Assembly: GCF_901709675.1 (NCBI RefSeq)
Contig: NC_051104.1
Coordinates: 5,999,501-6,063,500, forward strand
Reading direction: 5' to 3'
From: Syngnathus acus
Lineage: Eukaryota; Chordata; Actinopteri; Syngnathiformes; Syngnathidae
DNA: 64,000 nucleotides
Shown: piece by piece, positions 1 to 31,031 of the stretch
Position numbering within the stretch: the stretch's first letter is position 1
Layout: each line of letters starts with the position of its first letter
Translations under genes and position numbers: made by a program
The notes under the pieces: generated by a model
Databases searched by the model: none
Told to the model about the DNA's origin: nothing
Seen by the model: the letters and a program-made list of their open reading frames with translations, nothing else

Positions 1-444
1 ACCGGCACGACGAAGGAAATTTCAGATTATTATTGGTAGATTACAATTTGTAGGCAATGCAATTAAAACTGCTTTACAGCTGCATAAAATTACAAGAAGG
101 CAAATACAATTATGCCATAAAACACACAATAGATCAATAATTGATTCAATTAAAAGCAGGGGAATGCAGCTAGAATGCTTTCAGAACAAATTGAGACTAT
201 TGTAGAGATTTATTTCTTTTATTTATTTCTTTTTATTTCGCTGTGGCGCTATCCGGCATTCTAGAGTAGTGTTCAATGTATCATTTTTCGTATGTGAAGT
301 CCTCTCAGCTCCCTCAATCCAGCAAGCTTTAGATGCGACAGAAGTCAGTTGCCTCATCCTCACGGGGCTTCCTGTCATTCACGGCGATGATCGGTCCACT
401 TAAAGTACTTCAAGGCTTGCTTTGTAAGCAACTTTGATTCTTAC

Positions 445-504
445 CTGCTCGCCTCCTTCCAGATGCGATGCTGACACGATCGTGCCCTCAATTACAACTT
501 GCAT
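445..504 (-). other. Candidate exon of an unidentified minus-strand gene
   Basis: An open frame reads MQVVIEGTIVSASHLEGGEQ and ends at a strong donor, GAGCAG|gtaagaatc. An alternative start for the exon is an acceptor-like gcaatgcaag just inside the ATG (exon 445-497). Local composition is richer in CpG than the neighbourhood. No family is recognised and no partner exon is visible within the window, so this may be the edge of the next gene downstream of vstm2a or chance. Confidence 0.25.
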
Positions 505-2248
505 TGCGGGGAATATATGGAGATGAATAGAGATGTGTAATAAGAGAAGAGTTTTGGCTTGCCAATTTGACAACCACTTAGAGGACAATATTTTTGTCAC
601 TGGAGTTAAAGAGAACAACAGCTTGCGGTTGTAGCAGTTAGATTTATTTATTTTTTTCTTTTCACGCCTAAGGGCTGAATGAACTAAAAGCCCTTGTTCT
701 TTCTTTTGTTACTAAAAAACAACACGTCAAATAAAAGTAATTGGATTTGGGCAATCTTGCAGTTGTATGTATTCTATTGATTGGTTTTCAGGAACTAAAA
801 AGTCTAAAATATGCAATACAGTTGAATTGCTGGGAGAATTTTTTTTGCTGGAGTGAGCATTGATTGAATAAACGTCATTATATTTTAGAACTAAAATATC
901 TGTACATTCTTCGAATGTTTTTGCTGCTTTTATATGCAGTTAGTCAATTTCTCACAAGATATGAACGACGCAGTACGATATAAAACAAACTGAATCCCTG
1001 AGGTTTAAATTTCACCTGTGAAAATGATTTATTTGAGTATTAGTCTGAAGCCTTCATTATACAAAATGTTGCAATGTTTCAGTACAGATGTCACACACAA
1101 CACCGAATTTAAAGAGAATACTCAAAACTTTTAACAGCTTATCAGACAAGACTACATTGAAGTGAAGTACATTCTACTTTCAAACACAACAGAAACTTGG
1201 ATGGAAAAAAAAAGGCATCCTGAGCTTTTACACTTTTGCTACAAACGATTTCCATCTTTGAAAACAGAGACCATGTCCAGTCACAGGTCTTTATCATTCC
1301 ACACCTATTTGTCATTCATCTGTACCAATAAGCCCCACAGTCAATAGATTTACAATAGATGAATGAAAGGAAATATTTCTATATATAATTTGATTTTCTT
1401 TTTCAAATTCATCTTTCTCAAGTTCAATTTGAAGAGATGGAGGAAACCCACTTTGAATTGAATGTCTTACATGGCACAATTTCTACAAGTACAATAAATC
1501 TCGGGCCTCCGTCTTTTCAAATAGAAAACAAAACATGCAAATGTACACGCTGTACAGACGTTATTCTTTACATTTGAATCCATCCAAAGCACATTTTCAC
1601 CACCCTCATATCTCCAAAAGTTCTATATATTTAAACGGTGATTCTATAGGTACTGTTTGGAATTTGAGGGATGAGCTAGGCCTGCCCTTCAGTGCCCACA
1701 CATCATGCTCCCAGGCTAGAAGTCTCTTGATGAGCAGCCGTCTGATGTTTCCGCAAAGCTTGGCACGCTATTAGTCTTTGAACCGCTGTGCTAAATCAAG
1801 TTCATGTCCTTCTCCTCTTTTTGAGAATCCAGCTCAACTGTTTAAGCTAAAGTTGAGGAGAAACTCACAGGCAAAAAAACAAAAACAAATAACCACGGGT
1901 CTAAATGTTGAGCACCGAGCAAGTAGGACAATATGTGCTTATCTCCTTGCATGGCAATTTATTCATTATTAAACTTGGCTTGACAGTATTGTGTGAACTT
2001 AAAAACCACTAGTCTGCTCAGTGTGGTTGATTCTGTCGGATGTGTAAAATAAAAATTGAAGAACAGCATCATTTAATTAATAAACCCTTTGCAGGGTGCG
2101 GTCAGACCACTTCCGCTCGGCTAATTTCACGATTTATCTATGTCGTTACAAATAAGCCACAAAACCAATAGCAGTGTAAGAGAGTGAGGTACATGTTTGT
2201 TTTACTAACAGACGTACTTTTAAGGTTAAACAAATTCCATTAAAACAC

Positions 2249-2348
2249 CTGCAGCTTATAGTCCAGTGCGGTTTATATAAGAACAAAAAAGGATTTCCCC
2301 CTAATTTTAGCTTTAGTCTTATATTCAGGTGCGGCTTATAGTCCAGAA
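2249..2348. mobile_element. Fragment of a MITE-like repeat with GCAGCTTATAGTCC ends
   Basis: The sequence begins with GCAGCTTATAGTCCAGTGCG and ends with GGTGCGGCTTATAGTCCAG, with an internal GTTTATATAAGAAC block. It resembles the interspersed fish repeat whose ends read CCGTATTTTCC...CTATAAG, of which better copies lie at 6043 and 34944. The outer ends are missing. Family name not assigned. Confidence 0.55.
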
Positions 2349-2382
2349 GTTATAGCAACCAAGGGCAGCATCAATTCTATTT

Positions 2383-3053
2383 TCAATTACGAAGGAGTGA
2401 CTTATTTCGGAAGTCCAGGACCTCTCTTTTGAGCATTTGGGGTGAAGGAGTCTGCCGTCGAAGCAACTCCCGAGTACTTGATGGTAGTCGTTGTCTATCA
2501 ATTATTCTCATCTCCTCGACTCTCCTGCAATGAGTCCAGGGTAAGTCCCAGGACAGACTGGCCTTCCCGATTAGCCTGTACAATTTGCCCCTGTCAGCAG
2601 CAGTCCTTGTAAAATGCCACAAGTGAGTCATGCACGTCCTCAGGAGGGCCCACTGAATGCCGTAAGACCCGAGCCTCCTCAGCAGAATCAATTTGCGCTT
2701 GTCTTTTTCGCGCAGTCACAGTACCAAAAAAAAACCCAGATGAGTCTTGTTTATTGTTCCGGTGAACAACTTATTTGCTGTAAGACCTTCCCTTGGATGT
2801 TCATCAGTGTTTGGAAGGCTGTGACTCTTTGACTGGGCCTGTAGAAATCCACCTCCATCTTCTCCGTGTCGACGTAGAGCCGCGCCACTAAATCGGTTCT
2901 CTGAACTCCCTTGTGATCGTCATCCCTGACACGACTGACAATAGCAGTCGTCACAGATCTTCTGCAGGTGGCAGCAGTCAGAGCTCTACGTGAAATCTGT
3001 AATGTACAAGGTGAAGAGGAACAGTACAAGGACTGTTCCCTGCGGGGATTCAC
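2383..3053 (-). mobile_element. Degenerate L2/CR1-like LINE, C-terminal reverse transcriptase region
   Basis: Two minus-strand frames, 3053-2751 and 2691-2383, cover successive parts of the 3' end of a non-LTR retrotransposon ORF2. The first has a segment ending VDFYRPSQRV and NIQGK, the region before the conserved YLGV block. The second has LLRRLGSYGIQWALLRT, GKLYRLIGKAS and a C-terminal tail. The order and spacing fit fish L2/CR1-like elements as remembered. The YLGV stretch between the frames is lost and the frame shifts, so this is a dead fragment. Minus orientation, same as vstm2a, just downstream of it. Confidence 0.8.
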
Positions 3054-3091
3054 TACTGTCTCCCTAGAAGTATGAGAATGTGAAAAAATAT

Positions 3092-3217
3092 GATCGGCTT
3101 GCTTCTAGATACATTATCGGGGATAGGGAGCTTTAAAAAAATAATACTCCCTTTGATCGGCTTGCTTCCAGATACATTATCCGGAATAGGCAGCTTTAAA
3201 AAAATAATACTCTGCTT
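3092..3217. repeat. Two-copy 63-bp tandem duplication
   Basis: Two units, 3092-3154 and 3155-3217, each start GATCGGCTTGCTTC and contain AGATACATTATC and AGCTTTAAAAAAATAATACTC. They differ at only a few positions. Since 63 is a multiple of three, both strands show reading frames with a duplicated 21-residue peptide; these are by-products and not genes. Confidence 0.9.
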
Positions 3218-3319
3218 AGTACATGAACATTTTTCCATTAGTCACCTATGTAGATGCTTTTTTTTGTGGGTACTTTGGCTCCGTCACACCTTCTAAAAAC
3301 ATCCAACTTGTCCAGAGGT

Positions 3320-3408
3320 GTGAATGTGAGGGTGAACAGTTTGTACCCTGCCTCTCAACTCAAGTAAGATCTGATAAGCTCTAGCACCACCCTGAAGCGG
3401 AAAATGTA
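3320..3408 (-). repeat. Decayed common fish interspersed repeat
   Basis: The run of GTGAATGTGAGGGTGAACAG, TACCCTGCCTCTC, then GATAAGCTCTAGCACCACCC and GAAGCGGAAAATG follows the order of a very common teleost repeat (tgaatgtgag...taccctgcctctcgccc...gggataggctccagcaccccc...gaagcggaaaatgg). Coordinates are approximate. Confidence 0.65.
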
Positions 3409-3877
3409 ATCTTTGCAACTATTATTTATTTGTTTATACCTTATTCCATAAGTGAAGCAGAAATGACGATAACCTCTAGAAGAGACAAAGCAGAAGTGGT
3501 CTGACATGATGTGAAACCGTCCTTATCTGAAGTCAGAACAGTTTGGCCCGTTTGTGTCAGATTGTCAAAGCGATGAGTTTAGAAATGCTCTGCATGGATC
3601 TTTATTACTTTTTAGAGAAGCTGCTCCTCCCAAACAGAATATTCTGTCATAATTCACCCAGGCGTACATTTTATTATGCAACGTGTGTATCAGCAAAATG
3701 CAAAATTGGCAAAACTCATTATCCCTACTGGCCAAATACTCTTTGTAATGAGATAGTTATCACACAGGAAGGCATACAATTTAAAAACGGCTCCTTTGAT
3801 AATAAATGTCTTGGTCAGTTTAAATGAATTCTTCAGCGGTGACATACTGGGAATTATTCATGAATTGTGACATCCAT

Positions 3878-4764
3878 TTTATTCATTCAGAGGGTGCAAT
3901 ACAAATAAAAATGGCAAAGACATGTTTTTCTTTTTGTTCCACATCAAAGCTAGCACATTGAAATAAAGCTAAATCTGAAATACGGAAACACTGAACTCCA
4001 AGTGCTGACTCGTGTTCAAATAATGTAATACGCACCTCCTCTCCTTTAAGCCTTGATCAACAAGCATGCACATTTGTATCACAAACGAGACGTAAATGTA
4101 TGCACACCAGATCATTTGAACAGCTTAAAGACAAATGAAAGAAATGCGGGAGGGCTAATGGTAACAGTCAAAAAAATGAAATTCTGTTTATATATTTTTT
4201 TTTTGTCGTTGATCGGGGCCTATTCACAATGAAAGGCATGAGCCATCCGGTGTCAGTGTCAGCTATGTATATACGGCACAAACATTAACGCTAAGTGTTT
4301 CAAATAAAACAGATGTATATATAATTTCATATATATATATATTTATAACACAAATATAGATTCTTCTTTTTCCTTGTTCATTTTGACCAATGAACACATG
4401 ACCCGGAACAGCGAAACCATAAGAAAGTGATTCCTCCATGTGAGTTATCTAACAGGAGTTCATTTTCACATTGGAGCATTGCACCTTGGCTGATGTAACC
4501 ATGACCTTTGTACAAAAGGTAATCCATCTGATTCTAAGGAGGCAGATTTTTTTTTTTTTTTTTTTGTGTGTAGTGGCTAATAATAATGTGCTCGGTGCAA
4601 GAGTAGTAGTGGCTGGCAAATGAGGCTATACGGTGAAGTCCGCATGGTAGTGTCGGAGGAGGACATAAAACAAGCAAATCTCTTGTTCGCTTTAAGAGCA
4701 AACAGAGAGAATGTGAGATCTGGTTTCAACCAAGTCAGTTCCTCATACATATCCCCTCTGCATA
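3878..4764 (-). other. vstm2a: Probable 3' UTR of vstm2a (end uncertain)
   Basis: The sequence after the vstm2a stop codon should be 3' UTR. AATAAA signals on the minus strand occur at 3878-3883, 3670-3675, 3601-3606 and 3425-3430, and nothing in the sequence decides between them; the nearest is used here only as a marker. It contains a long T run (about 4550-4565) and an AT-rich patch near 4318-4345. Confidence 0.35.
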
Positions 4765-26279
<21,515 letters not shown>

Positions 26280-26297
26280 TGCTGCTAAGAGATTTCT

Positions 26298-26303
26298 TTA
26301 CAT
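26298..26303 (-). promoter_or_regulatory. Start-stop upstream ORF (ATGTAA) in the vstm2a leader
   Basis: The minus strand reads ATGTAA, with 18 nt between it and the vstm2a start codon at 26279. Start-stop elements are a known class of upstream ORF that stall or recycle ribosomes and lower main-ORF initiation. It lies downstream of the possible acceptor ctccag, so it would remain in the mRNA whether or not a 5' UTR intron exists. Its effect is not shown by sequence. Confidence 0.5.
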
Positions 26304-26553
26304 CAGCTGGAGAGGGCAAGAAAAATGCGACGGAAAGAGCCAGGAAAAAAAATGAAAAAAATCAAACAATCAAACAGTTGCTGGCTCGGCGTTTTGAAAC
26401 GGAGGTTGCCGCAGGTTGAACATTCCGCAAACTAGCGCTGAACTTCTTTCTTTTCTGCGTCTGTTGCTGCGACGACTGGCGACTGCTCGGCTCGACTCGA
26501 GTGTGCAAAATAAGCAAGCGGCGAGCTGCGGGACTTGCTGTGCAACACCGGAG

Positions 26554-26561
26554 AGACGTCA
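26554..26561 (-). promoter_or_regulatory. CRE-like site near the vstm2a promoter
   Basis: The minus strand reads TGACGTCT, seven of eight bases of the cAMP response element TGACGTCA. It sits in the GC-richer leader/promoter block. A single short match may be chance. Confidence 0.3.
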
Positions 26562-27269
26562 GTCAGTCTGCTGGTGAATCACTGTGTGGCATTCGCGCTT
26601 CACTTTTTTACCGAGCTTCTCCTGAGCGCTCCGTCCGTCTTCGGGCTATTCATTTTAAATATCGTCGAAGTTTTCCATGCAAATAGACACGTGCCAATTG
26701 ATCTTGTGAAATGTACTTAAAGCAAATGTCAGCATTTGCAAGACAGTTTTGCAGATTGACACCTGGCACGTCCAAATCATTTAAATGTTAATTTATATTG
26801 AATGGTGTTTAATGCGACGTGGGCGTGGCCAATATTGCAGGGTACTTGAGCTCTGGAAAGTCAGTCTTGAAGCATAAAATAGGGGCGGCTGTCTACCGGC
26901 AGGGCAAATGCACCAAGTCATAAGTCATTAGTATAGAAAGGATCCCGCTGGAATATTATTAGTCTCATGGGCAGACTGAGAACATGCAGTCCTCTTGCAT
27001 TATGCACACTTTGTGCCACTCCTTGGATTTGTGGAAATATATTCAGAGTACAATCTGGGCGCATCCATCTGGATAAATCACCTTTTCTCTTTTATAAACA
27101 ACACTGTCTAGTAAAATGAGGTGGAATACTCCCATGTTGTTGTTTTATAGGCTTATGTGGGGTGCTGTTTTTATTTAAGAGTAGAAATACTTTAGAATGT
27201 GCCTTACACCATTACAACAGCGGGGTTAGAAACAAAACAATTTGGGTATCCATAATTGGACCGACCCAG

Positions 27270-27500
27270 GATTATTTTGACCCGATTTTCTTGGTTGTAT
27301 ATACAAAGCTATTTTTTTGCAAGAAAATTCCCCAAAATTATTTTCTTGGTTGTCCATACAAAACTATTTTTTGCAAGGAAATAAAAAAAAAAAAAAAGGG
27401 TCAAATCGACCCAACCTCTTGGGTCAATCCAATTTTTACACTCTTAAAAATGCTGGGTTCGCTTTTTTTTGACCCAGCATTTTTAAAAGTGTAACCCAAC
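27270..27500. mobile_element. Non-autonomous element with hairpin end and 55-bp internal duplication
   Basis: The arms ACACTCTTAAAAATGCTGGG (from 27438) and CCCAGCATTTTTAAAAGTGT (to 27492) form a near-perfect hairpin. Upstream a unit ATTTTCTTGGTTGT..TACAAA.CTATTTTTTTGCAAG starts at 27285 and again at 27340, a 55-bp tandem duplication (second unit shorter). Words such as GACCCA and GGGTCAA recur across the element. This type of acactcttaaaaatgctggg sequence is common in fish repeats. The open frame at 27162-27494 is a by-product. Confidence 0.7.
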
Positions 27501-27804
27501 AGTTTTAAGGTTGGAGGTTATACAATTCGGAACTACCTTTTTGAAAATATACACTCAGGGACTCGAGGTAGAGTGTAATGCATGTCTTCAACATCATCTT
27601 GGCATTTTAATCTCACTGTCTGGTGATGATATGCCTCCTCTAACATTCAAATGGGATTATGGGTGGATTATGACATAAACAACTTGCGTTGTCACTCAAC
27701 ATATTAGAAATAGACAATAATTGGGTTAGTGTTGCTCATGTCGGCATGGACTGCGATAATAATCTCTCTTCCTTTCCGTTGATGAAACTGAAACTTGTAT
27801 AGGT

Positions 27805-27828
27805 TATATATATATATATATATATATA
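27805..27828. repeat. (TA)12 microsatellite
   Basis: A 24-bp alternating AT run upstream of vstm2a. Confidence 0.97.
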
Positions 27829-30647
27829 ATTTAATGGTTGCAATCACCTGCTCACTGTAGTGGAGCCATAAATACATGGCTCCATGGGTTAAGTCCGACA
27901 GCTTATCATAAATTTGACTGCCCAGAGAGCTATGCAGTCCACTAGTGAAAGACTTTAAGATGCAGGTGCCACAAATGCAAAAAATTCATGCAAACGCATT
28001 CTTGCATACCGTTTTGCTTCCAGACAAGTTCAAATTTGGAACCGCTAAATTCTTTCTTTCTTTGCCAGCCAATCTATTGCTGTGATTACATCATCAATTT
28101 TATTCCATTCAAAAGAAAATGACTGTTCATGGGGTTATTATTCTAATATGGGCAGGATAAATTAATTGTATTTCAGCTGTCGCAGGAAGCACTTCCCTTT
28201 CAGGCGTATTTGTATGAATATGCTACATGGGGGTCTCTTTTGAAGTGCAGTATGTGAAGGACTCCCCGCCGAGCTTAAACTAGTGGAGGTGGTAGTGGGG
28301 AATGGATTTCAAGGAGTGCACCTTTGTAGTTTAAGGTGGTGAACTTACCACCCACTAGGTTACAAGTGTATTAGAAAGATGGGGCACACAAACTGTGAGA
28401 GAAAGAACCTTGTCAGCCATGTTTGGACTGATGGACTGATTTGTTATTTAATTAACGTTGCCATGACGTTCTACCATAATACTTTGATCATTCATCGGAC
28501 AGACAAGAGTAATGGCGTTGAGTCATTTGCGATGAGGTAAATCTCAGTTCACCTCGGTGCATGACCAAGACCATCTGGTCTGCCAGTACAATGGCCATTA
28601 GGCAGTGAAACCACACTTAAGCTGCTTCCCTGCCAGCATCCATTTTACCAGCCTGAGCACACTCCATGATGCTCTCCAAGTGCATCAGAGTGCAACAAAA
28701 AATAATTAAACACTTTTTCCAGGGTGATGATGCAAACAGTAATTAATTGCCTCCGCATTCAGCAATGTTCATTAATGTGACTGCCACAATAATAATGCTT
28801 TCCGCCAAATTCTCATCTTTCCTTATCGCTCCGCCCTCGGTTTCAGGGTTGCGATATCTACGTGTGGAGAACAAGTGAAATTTCAATGAAATGTTGAGGA
28901 GCTACACAGATGAGGAATTTAGGTTTCTTTTGCATGCACCACAAACACCCCAGAAAATGACGAGGATTCTTCCGTTTATGAAATGTATGACAGTGTCACA
29001 TATGAATTAAGAATCGGATTCTCTCTCAGCTCCCTTTTGACAACTGACATATTTGTGTGCCTCGCTATAATGTTGTCCCTGCAAGTCCTTCATCTTATCA
29101 ACAATGATTGAAGCAAACACAATCAGCGGTGAGAGCAACCGTAAGCCTCTCCAAGGCTAAAATGCAAAGCCAGTCACACATCAATGAAGACATCTAATCA
29201 AATATTTAAGCTATCAGCTCCACGGCAAATCCATTTAAATGTGTCGAGCCTCAGGTATAATTACAACCCGTGATGATAAACAGCCTCTTCAGCAAAACTT
29301 GGAGGGACACATTATGACAATGTGCTACTTCCAGCCAGGTGATGAGGTAAATGATAGCAGCATGACAATCTCAACACAGTTTCTTGTTTAATGATAATTA
29401 CCTGCCTCACCACGGTGGATTTTGTTACCATCTTTAAGTTGATGTCGCCTTTCCTGCTCAAGCCCAGCTCTATAAATAAATCATAAAGTGCAAAGGGGAG
29501 ACAACATGTATTGGCAGAATTATTCGGAGGTCTTTTCATCAAGGTGTTGAATAGAACAAGCATTTCCACCCCCTCTATAATTTGGGCCCGGTTCTACTTA
29601 AAAAGCCATGATGGTCAGCCAATATGCAGAAAAGTCAGGCCCTGAAATGTGTAAATGGAAGTCCAGCACTATGTGCAAGTCTAATCCGTCACACTAATTA
29701 TCTCGTAATGGGCTCATAAATGAAGCATATGTCAAGGAAGGACCTTTCAAATGAGTCTGAACTTTTGAATGCATACGCACGCAATAATTCTGTGACCTTG
29801 ACCTTGAGAAGAGTTTCCAAGTAAATCACGGTTTTAGTATATTAGTGATAAGTCAACCGAATTTACCAGAAAGTAGTCATTTTTCCACTGGTCTAATCAC
29901 AGATGTCAATCATGGCATGTTTTACGGAGTTTATTGAATAAAGGAAATAAGCACGCATGAGCAAATAAAAGAAAAGCATCAAAAGAAAATGGAGCCATGA
30001 AAGAACTCAATATAAATTCATTGAATGCATTTAGAATTTAATAATCATAATAATATAAATGTAACTGCATATGATAATAATACATGTTAATAATAAATAA
30101 AAATAATAATACCATTTAATTTTATTCATTTAAGATAACATACAGGTTTTTGTTTCATGTTTTCGAGGTGAGCAGCAATAGCCCTCAGTTTGGATGTGTT
30201 GATCAATGCACTCAAGAATAACAATTAAATGACAATGACTAAGACAAACTGGCTTCCCAATTTTATTGGAATATTCACCGACTTGGCTCATGTTATGTGT
30301 GTCCCAGCTGCAGCTTCATCAACAACCTGGCTGCTGGCCCGCTCAGCAGTCCGATCCCCTGCAGCTGGGGGGGGTGGCCTCTGCAGCGGGGACACAGTTG
30401 GCAGCTAAAAACAGGACACATCCATCAGAGACCAGACACGGAACCCGAGCTTCTTCAACTGAGCACTGGTGATTGTGGCACCCAGACTAAAATACAATTA
30501 GGGGAGAACAGCTTTCAGTCATTAAGCTGCACGGTGCTGGAACTAAATGGTCCAAGGAATGTCCAAATTCATTCAGGTGAGATCTAGATTAGAAAAGCTG
30601 TTTTTTTCTCTACTTTTCTTTTTATTGTTTGTGGAAATAGAACTCAC

Positions 30648-31031
30648 AAAAAGTTCCTCGTATTCACATTTCCAGAAAGTCCGCCTTTCTCTGGTTCTTT
30701 CCGTCTCTGTTGCAAGCTGCTGATGACACTCGGTGACACTTTTTTGCCCCGTGGTCACTTCCCTCTGAGAACATTCTATTTGAAGCCGAGCAATTTCGAT
30801 GTACGGCCGAGCAACAGTGAGTTGCCCTCCGGGTGTCACGTGATGTGAACACGGTGACGACGACTGCTCCGCTATATTTGACAATTCATTGCATCCAAAT
30901 CGCTTTCTATAAAATGAAAACGTTAAAATGCATCGCCGTTTCGGTTGTGGGATTTTCCGACGCGCCCGTGTGTCAGTTGGGAGAGATTGTTGAGACGGAA
31001 CATGCTGAGGCAAAGAGTGAGTGGGCTTCAC
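30648..31031 (-). other. Unassigned open frame in a CpG-richer patch
   Basis: The longest minus-strand frame of the intergenic region (152 codons) lies in a stretch richer in CpG than its flanks. Its second half is charged and helix-like (ETERTRERRTFWKCEYEELF) and runs straight into GTGAGT, a consensus donor, at 30647-30642. No domain is recognised and no acceptor or partner exon is certain. It could be a first exon, a decayed exon or chance; a plus-strand frame overlaps it (30833-31141). Confidence 0.2.

Larger units (their letters stand above)
26280..26665 (-). promoter_or_regulatory. vstm2a: vstm2a 5' leader and probable promoter
   Basis: This block is clearly richer in GC and CpG than its surroundings, as expected around a vertebrate start site. 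A TATA-like TATTTAAAAT lies at 26652-26661 on the minus strand, which would place a transcript start near 26625; this is inference. Short upstream ORFs in the leader include 26592-26563 (9 codons), 26423-26370 (17 codons) and the start-stop at 26303-26298. A pyrimidine-rich tract ending tgccctctccag at about 26309-26320 also resembles a splice acceptor, so part of the block could be a 5' UTR intron instead of leader. Confidence 0.55.

Noticed and set aside
3053-3296. Frames on both strands with a repeated 21-residue peptide
   Set aside because: Produced by the 63-bp tandem duplication; not a repeat protein.
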